Of a stretch of DNA of 64,000 bases, positions 26,726-38,338 are shown piece after piece. The DNA is from Phalacrocorax aristotelis (taxonomy: Eukaryota; Chordata; Aves; Suliformes; Phalacrocoracidae). A program made the position numbers and the translations under genes. Position 1 is the stretch's first letter. Each line of letters starts with the position of its first letter. The stretch is from NCBI RefSeq assembly GCF_949628215.1, contig NC_134280.1, positions 7,761,795 to 7,825,794 on the forward strand, read 5' to 3'. The notes under the pieces were generated by a model, which saw only the letters and a list, made by a program, of their open reading frames with translations, was not told the DNA's origin and did no database searches.

Positions 26726-29700
26726 AAATCAAAGGGTTGCCCTGTGTGGTGCCTCTTGGTAAAATAATCAGCTTTGAAGTTATTCTTTGGATAACACAAG
26801 ACACTGGGTTAAGTAAGGGGCACCTTAGGATTTACTCCCATTTGACACGTCACTGCCAAACATATGTAAATTTTATACCAAACTAAATGTGAAAACATGC
26901 ATTATACTAACCAATCCTATAAACACCATGATTGTTCCCTAAATAACCACACAGCTGAGGAAAAGACAGAGGAAAACACAGGAGAGTAAAATCAAGGAAA
27001 ATCTAGGGGCAAAAAAATTACAAAATGAAAGAAAAACTGAACCATTGAACCATCAATGTTCTTACACTGGCCACTCCCCAGCTGGAGTAATATACCACAG
27101 TTCAACAAGTCATCAGCTATGACAACCTAGACAACACAGGATCTGTACCTGTACACAGAATAAATGAAACCAGATTTGTTCTTAATCTGATAGCTATCAT
27201 ATTTTGACAGTTAGTGATGTTCATTTAAAGAAACACATCCCAAATTGCAATAACTAAAATGCTTGCTACGACTGAAAATCTGTTAAAAATCTTTTAAAAT
27301 CTTTTACCTTGTATGGGTTTTTTTTCTGTTAATTCACTAATTTTATTGTCTAACATGAGGAAGAAAAAATTAAAAATACAGGGGGGAAGAGAAAGAAACA
27401 GAAGCAAACAGAAAAAAAGATAAACAGTAAAATGAGAAAAAATAGCCAGCTCCTTACAGCAGCAATATCTTGAGTATAGGATTACAAACAAATATACCTC
27501 AGACTTTTCCACAGAATTTTTAAACTGAATATATTCTACCTTGTACCATAGCTTTCCATAGCAACTTGCAAAAAAACCCTGCATATACTGGAATGGCATC
27601 TTGATAAAAGCTAAGGCCTTGCCTAAACTTGCTTGTACAAATAAGATACAATGTATGGTCAAAGCAGAGCAATTACTTTAAAAAAACCCCAAAATCAAAA
27701 CCCTCTATGTATGGACATTCCTATTCCAGAATAAAACCATCCAAGAGTGACAGTAGCAAGAAAATACTCGGAAATTGTTTTAATACAGTTAATGGTTTGT
27801 CTCCTGTATGTGTGAACCTTCTGAAAAAAAGATCACAGCTCTCCCCACACTGTTCAGATAGCTCAATGAACACTAACTATTTTTGTTCATTTGAAGGCAC
27901 AGAACATTTGCAAAAGGTGTGTCTTTTTGTCGCTGGAATGGTCATTATAGTTTTCTCCTGGTACTTCCATACAGCCTCATTAATGGAATTAGCAAACTGT
28001 AGCTTTTGCTTGACACTTATTTATTACCAGTTGACCCTATTTTATCATCATAATATACTTACTTGGCTGGTCATATTAAATTAATTGAAAAAGTCTGTCT
28101 CTTGATAGCAAATATCATAGGAAAAAATATTTTGAAAATTTTAATCTACATTTCTGATAATATTTTGCCACTGGAATATAGAATAGTAGTTCAAATACAC
28201 TGTGGCTTTCCAGTACAGTAATCTCAGACAAGACAGCATGAATCTTCTCAAATTAATCTAGGTGACTTTTAAATGCTATTTAGGAACGATACCACGCCAA
28301 AATGAAGGCAAGCAGAAGAGGGAGTCAATAAAGGAAAAAATCTAGGTGTCAAATCATATTTGTGGAATCTATGGAAACCTCATCAAAGCAAATGAGATCC
28401 GTATTAAAGGCATTTTTTGTGACGTCCAAGTGAAACTGAGTAAATGTGCTTGGCAAAATATGTCTAGACAAAACTAAATAGCTTAATGTGGATCTGTAAA
28501 AGTTAGACCAACAATTGACTGCTCAGTCTTCAACCAGGGACTCAAGCTGGCATTTCAGAGCTTAAAATATGTAACAGGGTAATAAGAGGAGGTTTGTAAA
28601 AGGTGGAGAATTTCAGAATTGAACACAGGCTCTAGCTTTGAATGTTGTCTCTAGACATCAAAGAAAAAAACTACTGATGCATAAAAATACACAGCAGTAA
28701 GTATTGCAACTAATCTAGTGCAATAACTTTTCATTCCTTTTGATAGTGGATGGGATTATCAAGCTGGAGCAGATCACTGAAGAATCATTTTGCACAATAA
28801 AGATCATACCACAGCAGTAAAAATGTTAGGATACTTTCGGTCCTCAGCCACAGACCCTTCATCTTTTGATAACATTCTGCTTGTTGAGTGAAGATTTTAA
28901 TGAAAACGGTATTTCAGAACTTCCTTCCTTTGTGAGTATATGTCCTCACCTTAACCTTATTTTAACATTGTTTTTTGTGTGGGCGTTTATTGTATTGTAG
29001 AGTATGGCAATTCTGATAAGAGAAAAGCAAAGACTAAGCCCAGTCTTATTGTATCAGAATGGCTGAAATAATCACATATCCTGGAAAACCTGGGAATTTC
29101 TGATCCTACTTTCAGACATAGAATGGATACATGGTTTTTGATTACAGAAAATTCTCTCGCAGCCAAACAAAAAGCCAAACTTCAGTTGTATTCTCTGATG
29201 AACAATCAACATGGCTCATTTCCTGGGCTTTGGGAGGAAAACTGTTTCTAGCACAACCTAGTGAACTGAGAATAATAGGAATGATATGCTTGATGACAGC
29301 AGCAACATAGAATCTAAAACATACCCCAGAAGGCTGCACTTTTGAATTTAAGTATGAATGTCACAGGCACAGCACTTAGGATGTTTGATCCCAGAAGGTT
29401 TGCTTCTTTCAGTGCCCTATAAGCTACAGCTGTACCTGTCACAACCACCCATTACCTGGATAGTTAATTCTCCCCAGACATTTTAACTTGTTTCTAAAAA
29501 GATCACAACAGTTATTAAAAGACAACAAACCCCCAGTAATTTACATTATAGTTTCCAAAGGAAACAAAATTATTTCCTTTATCTACATTTTATTTTGTTA
29601 TAGCTTCTTTTCATGCCTAATGATGAAAAAAAAAAAGGTAATTGTCTATCCCTATTCTTTGAGGGTATCCTCAATCCTTAACATCTCATCAGTCTCATGT

Positions 29701-30743
29701 ACGATAACGACTGCCCAATTAATTTGACTATATTAAGCACATTCATACTACTAACTGGATTCCAGTACATACCTAGGGGAAAACCAAAGAAGATTGAACA
29801 ACTTAGTGGGAGCAGAGGTCCTGGCAGCATGCACCATAGAAATTGTTCACTGTAGAAAAATAATTCAAACTTATAATGGATGCATTTGTCTGTAGGGACT
29901 TACAGCTCTTCCAGAGCTCTTACAATGACCAATCACATTGACATATATTTTCTTTAACCTTTACATTTAAAAAAATAATCCTACCATCGATAGATTACGG
30001 TTTGAAAGAGATTCCCTTTACAGGCAATCCTTCTCAAAATTATTCATAATATGCTTTCCTGTGCTTCTGGTAACTGTCAAAAATTGGCTTCATATCAGAT
30101 GGAATACTGGTCTGATTTAATACAGCATCTCCTGTTTGGATATTTAACTAATTCCAGTACTTTCTCCAGGGCTTGAGTTTTCACTAAGAAAGCATACTGC
30201 AATAGCCTCCAGTGAAGGCTGTTTAAGTGCTCATTTCCTGAATCTGATCTTCTGAGAGAATTAACCACTTCGTTTAGTCAGCTGCTAACTCTTAAAGTTG
30301 TCAAGATGTCCGTCTTCACAACTATTTACTTTGCAACTCTGACAATACAATTCAGTTGGAATCATTTGAAAGCTTGTTCCCTGAGAGCAAGGACTCCAAA
30401 TTTCCAAAGTGTTAATAACTGAAATTACTGATAAATATTTCTGCATGTAAAAATGAATATGCCATGTCTATAAATGAGGGGAAAAAGAGACTTGGACAAC
30501 CAACAAAAATTTCAGCTCCTTTGGAAACAGCAAGGATTCTTAGGACTCAGCTCATTAAATTTCCCTGGGAGATATGCAATTGAAATTCAGTGAGAGTTAA
30601 ACACACAACTCCCTTAGGTTCTTTAAAATCCCAGGTGAAGTGATATTTAACTAATTCCCACACTAATAGAAATTAGTCATTTGGCACAACGATGCAATCT
30701 AATTGTTGGTCACTATAATAGGTTCAGTCCCCAGCACAGTGTT

Positions 30744-30757
30744 TAATGACGTCATTA
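30744..30757. promoter_or_regulatory. Palindromic CRE (CREB/ATF-type site)
   Basis: TAATGACGTCATTA is a perfect 14-bp palindrome with the full 8-bp CRE core TGACGTCA at its centre. Occupancy is not shown by sequence alone. Confidence 0.6.
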
Positions 30758-31272
30758 GGGGAAGCTCACATGTCCTGTCCCGCTGGGCTAACAGCGGCCG
30801 AGCTTACTGGCCTGAAGGCCCAGTCACCCGGAGTGCGATAGGAGGGAAGTGGTTGCATTGGAGGATGCCTCTCATTACCAGCAGAAGGTTGTGTATGTGC
30901 ATTCAGCTTTCCACGAGCACTTTTTGCTATTCAGAAGCCTGCATATTCTACATATTAGAAGTAATATATTTTTTGGGTGTGGCCAACCTCACATGTTCTA
31001 TAAAATCGGTGAAACTAGATCCCTCTCTGATATGTACGAAACAAAATTAGACATCTCTGGAGAGATTTACTCTTGAATAGCCCGACCTTTTCTCCCCTTT
31101 CCTAGTTTGTTTTCCCTCTTTCATTCTTAGTGCCTTCGCTTTGCTGCCAGAAATTTCTAAACTGGTGAGCTCACTCTCCCCCCTCCTCCCTCCTTTCTTC
31201 CTTTCTCTCCTTCCCTCTGCCCGTCGGTGGGTTTCAATGGGCTCCTGCAGTTACTCAGGCGGACAGCATTCC

Positions 31273-31285
31273 GTTGCCAAGCAAC
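31273..31285. promoter_or_regulatory. X-box-like RFX binding site
   Basis: GTTGCCAAGCAAC matches the RFX-family X-box pattern (GTTGCC, short spacer, RGYAAC) with both half-sites intact. It sits within the CpG-containing part of the islet. Confidence 0.55.
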
Positions 31286-31454
31286 TCCGTGAAAAGAAGC
31301 ACATGCTGCTGCTGCACAGACAGAGCGTGTCCGTCTGCTCCAGTGATGCTGTGGCCTAATTTCTACCTCTGTTGTGTTAGATACAAAAGGGAACATCTCC
31401 AGAGGAGAGGGTTAGGGAGTACTGAATTATCTGCACTTTTTTTTGTTGTTTGTT

Positions 31455-31486
31455 CCCCCCCCGCCCCCCCCCCCCCCTCCCCCCCC
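31455..31486 (+). repeat. C-rich homopolymer-like tract
   Basis: Thirty-two bases of C are interrupted by one G (31463) and one T (31478). The complementary strand is a candidate G-quadruplex. Length is likely to be unreliable in assemblies. Confidence 0.9.
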
Positions 31487-34400
31487 GATCGGGTGCATCC
31501 CCTTCCATCTCAGGGCCCCCAGAAGTCATGCATGTCTAATCTGCATGCATGCGTTTGGGACCATTCCCTGGGCTTTGTACAATACTGACAATTTTCTGTT
31601 AGCTTTTGGCTGAGTTAATAGCACTTAGGGAGATCTGTTAAGCTTTCCTGTAGCTCTCCCATAAGGGCAGTTTTGCATGTAAATTCTCAAGGCCATTCAT
31701 CTTTTCCTACCTGACTCTTTATTGCCTGGGTGTTTGTTTTGCTTTTTCTTTAAAGGCCTCTTCAGGAATGCAAGCATAGCCTTTCTTATTTTCCCTCCTT
31801 TCACTGTGCTTTCCTGAGAACAAAGAAAGCAAACTAAGAAATTCCTTTGGTTTTTCCACAGCCTGAAGAAAGATCACTGCTTTATCCATGGATTTAGTTT
31901 TGGACTGCCTAATCTTCTCAAAAGGCAGGCACATACAGATTCAGATTTTGTGGTTTGAACTCAGCTCTGCAACCACAATCCTTCACTGTCTATTACAGAC
32001 AGTATTATCATTAGGTAAAAACAGCAGTCAGAATAAGAAGCAAGTTTCCTTAGATTTATTGCTAGCTTTCTTCAATTTATTGTTAGCATGTTTTTAATAA
32101 AAAGGTTGCATATGTCGGTTGCTTTTTGTCAGTTCTGGTACCAACTCAGCAGCTCGCTCAACCTGCAAGCAAACTGTGTTCAGCCTGACGGAGTCTAATA
32201 TTGCTCTGGTGCTCTGGGTATTCCTACGATCCTCCTCTCACTTCTGGACCAAGTCTGAAGTCCCAGTCCTAATCTACAAATCCCTAATTTGGTTAGTGTG
32301 CCTCTACTTTAAGGGCAGCCAAGGATCTTCATCCTCTGATCCCTAGAGTCAGCACTACACTACAATTTCTGCCAGCATAGCTATGTCAACACAAACTGTG
32401 AAAAATGTATAACCTCCAGCTGACACTGCTGTACCAGTAAGTGCCTGGTTCGGCCTCATTTATGCCATCAGGGCAGCACATTTGTCAGCTTAGTTTATGC
32501 CTTCAGAAACGTGCTGTAATTAAACAGGCAAAAACCACAGTGGCATGGGGAAACATGGAAACCGCAGATGCCCTGCAACAGATAAGACCAGGCCCAGTGT
32601 CTGTGGACACATTACAAGAAAGACTCAGCGAGACACAGAGATCCAATGCTGTGTAGAAGAAAGGTCCCAGCCCAAAATGTTCCATTTCTTCCGAATGGCA
32701 GAGTACCTATGAGATTGCAGCTACTTTTTGTTCCAGTGTACTTTATGTGTATAGAGCTGTGGATAAGATTCCGCCAATCTTTTTCTTATCTTTTGCTTAT
32801 CTCCTGCACAAAGGATCAGAACTGTTCAACTGTGTGGTAGCCATAGTTCTGCAACGCTAAATGCAAATGGAGTGGTGAAGTCTCATTCTTTTGGAGCAAA
32901 AGGATATTTCAGTCCCTGAGAGTTTCATGTGCTAGGCAATCACCACGATTATTTACAAAATTTTTTGAGACCTTCTGGAAAGAAAGCTGCTATATACAGG
33001 CAGCACAATAGTACTGGCATGAGTCATACATACACAACTTTCAGTATTATACAACTTCCCAAACATGCTCTGTGTAAGATGAAATGTATGGCTTTTCTCC
33101 CTCAAAACCACAACTAAATATCACTAAAGAAACAACAAACTGTCTTAACATTACATTAAAAATCCACACTCGCTTCTGAAGTCAATCTAAAAGGGAAAAT
33201 AAGGCCCCAGAACTGCTTACAGACATGACAAAGCTAACAAAAAAAAAAATAAATTCGGTGATCCCTTGACAAACAGGTAAAGAACTAGAGAATAACAACA
33301 TGAGCCAATTTGCCATACAGCTCCCAATTTCTTACTCACTGTCCACAAGCAGTCTATGTGTTTCTCTATGTATTTTCAGATCTTGCATCGATTCAAGATG
33401 ATACTAGTTTGGCCCACAGCCAGAAAGAGGCAAGTGAAATAATGTTCCAGTACTTGCACTGTGAACACACAGCTGGCTTCAAAGGGAAATGGACTAATCC
33501 TACTTCATTTCCCCTCTTCAGTATGTGTTTAAAGAGCTTTGGTGAGCTGAAGGAAATCGACCAGAATTCATTAGTTCCCTTCTGATTCAGCTCATTGCTG
33601 TTGGAAAGGGAAACAGGTCGCAATTGCAGGATCCTACGCTATTTCCTTCTGAAGCACACTTTAAGCCAATTCTGCTCTCAGTTGTACACATACAGATCTT
33701 CACTAATGATGCATGTATTTAAATGCAATACCTCTCCAAGCTGGCTAAAACATATAAAGACTATGAAGGGAAGAAGAAATATTAAATAATAATTTTTAAA
33801 AAATATAATCTATTTGACTTTGTACTATTGAGAACTTTTGCCTGAGAGCATTCGTGAGAAACAAACCCAGAAAATCAAGACAGGAACTTCTAAAAAGAGA
33901 CACAGGAGAAAAGAGTGGGGGAAAATCCCAACTCAGACTAGGAAAAGACAATGAAGGAAAAAATAAGAATAATTTAATAAATATATCATATACATTTTTT
34001 GATATTCAATGGACTATTACAGCACATTAAAACACTGATTGTAATAGCTAAAGCAAATCCCAGGGATCATTTTGATCTTGTTTGGTGGTGGTTTTGTAAA
34101 TGGAGACATGAAGCTTAATCACTTGCTCTGGACAGAAAGTTTTTCTTCCCATTTGTAATCGGATCTCTCCACTTCTCCCTTCAGAGCTCATGTCATACTT
34201 TTATGAGCCTTCTCAAGGTTACTGGAAGCAGTAGGACTTCAAATGATTCCAGGCTATATCATGTTCAGTTTAAGGCCTGAGATGATAAACCAGAACCAAC
34301 CCTCCTCCAAAGCAAACCTACAATTTAACACCTAAGCAGAAAGTGGCTTGTGACAAAGCAGACAGAAGAATGCTACAGGGTTCATGGTGGGACCACAGCT

Positions 34401-37012
34401 TTGCTTGAATCAAATAAACACAACACGTAACAATCACTTTTTGTAACTGTAGTGAAGAGAAAGAAGAATTATTGCTGTAATGAACTGTCTCTTAAGCTTC
34501 AACTATGATACTTAAATGGTCAACAGCCTTATGAATTTGGTTTCCCTATTAATTACAAATCCATGAGCTTGAAGCAGTATATTGCACAGAAAACATGTCC
34601 TGGAGCTGGAATTAACCAAAAAGCCTTTAAAATAGCAACACTGTATCTGAGAAGAGATGGGTGATTCCAAAAACCTGAAGTTTTAGAAGGTTTTTATTAC
34701 CTGAAGTTGTAGAGGTGTCTGAGGAGCTCTCTGCGACAATTTAAAAATTTGATTCCTTACCAGTTAGCTGCAGAAATATAGTACAGACACAATTTTTATC
34801 CTGCACAATAGCTTCTCACCACAGGAAAATGAAGGACAATTAGAGAGCAAGTATTGGCTCAGTGATTCTGTAGAGCACTGTACCACCTACAGAGCAAGTT
34901 AAAACGAGATTATTTTCCGTTGCTATTCTATGTCAACCTCAGTTTACAGCTTTAACTTTTATCACTAGACCATAATTTAAAATGTTATTCAACCTACTCT
35001 AGAAAAAGTTATATGACATTTATAACTTATAAAGGCTGAGAGCTTCATATAGAAGCACTGGGATAGACCCAGAAACAACACAGATAATATGTTCTCTTTG
35101 GACATTCAACATATTTTCTTACTCCAAAAACAAAGGTTGAATGCCCCATCCCTCTTTAGTTGTAGTGAATGGATATTGTACAGGAAGAAATCAGTCACCA
35201 CTTGTAGATAACATCACAAACAAACAAACAAATACACAAAACAAAGGCATTTCACAGCTCAAAGTCAAAACTAGTTCATTAGGCATTTTTCTCATTTTTG
35301 TTTAATGTACTCCAGTTTCAAAGTACAAGACAGCAGATGATACAAAGGCAATCTACCTCAATCAGCTCAGTGAGTATGACTACATTTTTTAATCCTTTCT
35401 TGTTTTGCTGCATTTATGCCTCCATAATTCTTGTTTGCTACACTGGTTACACAAAAGGTTTTGCTTTCATATTCCCTTTGCAAAATCTGCATTCTCTTTC
35501 TTCCTACCTGCTTAGTTTTGCTGTCTCTCATAAAGAAACATTTCCTTTTGTTCATGCTGTGCATACGTATGACTTAAACTTCACCTGACGTCACCACATA
35601 ATTTAAATTTCCCTCCAATTTGAGATAAATTATTCTGGATAAAACTATATTCTAAATGTATCCAAGACCTTAACAGAGATGAGAATTTTGTTTTTACTGT
35701 CAGAAACGTTTCAGCTTGCAAAACATATTCCAGCAAAACCCTCCCTTGGTTCCCAATGTAAAGAGCCAGAAGTTGCTTTTCCAAAAATAAAAATGAAGTG
35801 CAGAATGAGAAATGCAGTTCAATAACCTAACCTACCATGGAGATAGAGTTACTGTTTACAAATGGGAGTTAGTGTATGCAAGGAGAATTGGGCTCTTGAA
35901 GACATAACAGAAAAAGAAAACACCCTCTGATTTACATCAGCGGTGTCTCTCAGACTTCAAATGGGAGGCACTGAAATACTGAAGGGGAGAGATTAAATAC
36001 TATGGCAAGAGGTAGAACATAGTGACAGAGAAACACCTGCCCCTACTGCCATTCTTTAAGAGGTACCAAATTACCATATTTGTCTGCAAGCAAGATTTAA
36101 TACACTGTGGAGACTGACACAGGCTGGCCATGGAGGAACGAAAGGGAAAGGGAAGTGATCAGGGAGGCAGGAAGTATCAAGTCCTCCAATTATGCACTGC
36201 ACATAGTGCAAATGCTTGTGCAGACCACCCTGGACAACAAAGGCACTGTATGTTGTTTGAGCAACTCATCCTTCTACTTATGGACAATTAGAAAAAGGAG
36301 GGACAGGGATCGTGGCTGCCACATAACCTTACGGTGACCTTGGTAATAGGTACTCTGAAAATACATGATGGATACTTCAAATTACAGACACAGATATAAT
36401 ACCTGCATTCATCAACTGTACCTCCTAGTCCCAACACATTTTTTAGACATTACAAACTAAGAAGAGTTAGGTTTGAGATCTACAAACTTACTCTCACTAA
36501 GAGGTTTAACCTATGATTTGTCAATATTATCCCATCTCGTTGATTCTTCAAATAGAAAATATCACAAACCACTAGCAATTCAACATTCCCTCTAAACAGT
36601 ACAGCCTCCTAAGCATGAAGTTCAGAATTTTGACATTATTACAAAACCCCATATATTTCTCAATTCATTGACAAATGTACCCGCTCTAGTAATTGTGCCC
36701 AAACCAAGAAAAAATGGGAGGGTTTCTTCTAGCAGAAAGCCCAGTAGCTAAAATCTAAGTGAAAAAAAGGATGTATTAAAATCTTCCTCTTCTGTTCAAC
36801 CTTGGATTAAGCAGCTGCCTATTTACCAGGGGTTTAGGAAGACTACAAATAGAACCCAGCCTGTTATCATGCACTGAAAAGTGAGCTTTCTGTATGAGAA
36901 TGCCCTCACTTGCTTCGTTGTACCAGTTCAAAATATGTGATGTGCAGCTACTGAGAAATGTGGAGAAATCAACCCACTACAACTATTAGAAAATACTGTG
37001 TTTAACACTAAC

Positions 37013-37105
37013 CGGTCCAGCTGGCTTCTTTGCTTTCTCAACAGCCTTTGTAGCTTCCTTGAGTTGTTTTCTAAGCTCTTCCTTTGGCTAGTCATGTTTA
37101 CAGCA
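37013..37105 (-). other. Exon-like segment on the minus strand, unassigned
   Basis: Read on the minus strand, the tract TTTGTTTCTTCCTCTCATAG ends at an acceptor, and a donor GTTAGT follows 93 nt later. One frame is open throughout and is Lys/Arg/Gln/Leu-rich (including SRKLQRLLRKQRSQLDR). Another frame is open from an internal stop onward and reads like an amphipathic helix (PKEELRKQLKEATKAVEKAK). No family is recognised. Possibilities are an exon of an unknown or non-coding antisense transcript, a decayed coding exon, or coincidence. Confidence 0.33.
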
Positions 37106-38320
37106 CTATGAGAGGAAGAAACAAAGCAATTGTAAAGCCTGTTATGAACTAGTTCATGTGCTATTAAAGGTGTCCTTCCCACTTCAGTTCTATTTGTTCT
37201 TCTTCCTCTCCAAAGTGGGTCAAATCTTTCAATTTAAAATCTGAGCACTCTTCACGTCAGGTCTCTGAGAAAAGCATTCAAAGCTAAGTCCTAAGATGTC
37301 CTGACCTCCTGAAAAGTTTACAGCCGCACTCTAAGAAAGCAACAAAGGATCATTCCATAGCAGGTTGAAATCTACCGATGTATTAGAATACAGCACAACT
37401 CTAAGCAGCCTTCATACGCATATAGAAACTGTTAGTCACAGCAGGGCAGTAAGCATAGTGGTAGTCTCCAAATGCAGAAAACCCAAGATGCACATCTCCT
37501 CCGAATGATTCACACTATAGACAAACAGACCTTTGCAAACAGCTGTACCGTACAAGCTACTGTGCACTGGCTCTTTCTCAATTGTTCTTCACATTACACT
37601 TCAGTGGAAACCACTAACCCTTACCTATGCTGTCTGTTCATGAGAGCATTTCCCATTGTTTTACAAGTAAGGTCAGCCAGGTTAGATTAAACAAGAGCTT
37701 TGCTACCTTGGATGACTTTGTCTGAAATGAACAGGTGTCCATTTATAGGAGCAGATCAGTGAGGGTGTGGTTTCACATTGAGCCTAATTTGGTGCAAAGG
37801 CAGGTTGACCAGAGGCCAGATATTCATTAGGGAAAATTTGCAGATCCTCAGATTCTTCATCCACATGATCTTCTCTAATTATTTTTTCTGTAGCTTGATC
37901 CTTCCAGTGATAAAACCTTGCACCCAGTTCTTGAACCTGATGGTCAAGTTTGCTAACTCTTCCTCCTCAAGGAAGGCAGCTGAGGTTTTGGCTTTGTGCT
38001 AGTGTGTCTTAAATTGACAACCAAAAAAAAGGGCACCCCAGTCTTTCTTAGCTGAATAACTACAACAAAGGCAAAACCACTGCAAACCTATGTAACCAAC
38101 ACAGCAAATCAAAAGATATAAATTTTAAGTATATTTTACAAGGTGTAACTTCGTATCTTTCATATCCTATATTCCAGTTACATGGGTTCAATTCTACAGA
38201 TCATAGAATGTGGAATGTAACTACGAAAGTATGAAAAACTTAATGACAGACCTTGACAGTCACATAGTTAAATCACACAGAGCAGCCAAGCAAAATTAAC
38301 AGGAATGTCCTCAACAATCC

Positions 38321-38338
38321 AAAAAAAAAAAAAAAAAA
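38321..38338 (+). repeat. A18 homopolymer
   Basis: A run of eighteen A. I see no coding-like or recognisable retroelement sequence upstream that would mark it as the tail of a retrocopy. Confidence 0.9.

Larger units (their letters stand above)
16875..30689. other. Intergenic, AT-rich, no supported gene
   Basis: I find no convincing coding gene. Recognisable contents, listed separately, are CR1 fragments near 17.82 and 22.2 kb, older repeat-like stretches near 18.1 and 26.6 kb, and a hairpin at 20.24 kb. The 153-codon frame at 17975-18436 overlaps one of the old repeats and is not treated as a gene. The 122- and 151-codon frames near 27.3-28.1 kb have low-complexity composition and no exon signals that I trust. 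Confidence 0.6.
30690..31590. promoter_or_regulatory. GC-elevated islet, candidate enhancer or cryptic promoter
   Basis: In otherwise AT-rich sequence, this ~0.9 kb contains CpGs (AGCGGCCGAG near 30793, and 31220-31335) and several recognisable sites. There is a CRE inside a 14-bp palindrome (30744-30757), an RFX/X-box-like site (31273-31285), a pyrimidine-rich stretch at ~31160-31220, a C tract (31455-31486) and an ATGCAT/GCATGCATGC cluster (~31527-31552). Short frames on both strands look like GC shadows. A role in regulating CXCR4 or an unannotated RNA is inference. Confidence 0.4.

Noticed and set aside
27294..28084. 122-codon minus-strand and 151-codon plus-strand frames
   Set aside because: Hydrophobic/Phe-rich low-complexity translations of AT-rich DNA, with no exon signals or family resemblance.
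38100..38338. Processed pseudogene ending in the A18 run
   Set aside because: No coding-like or recognisable cDNA sequence precedes the A run, and no target-site duplication is evident.
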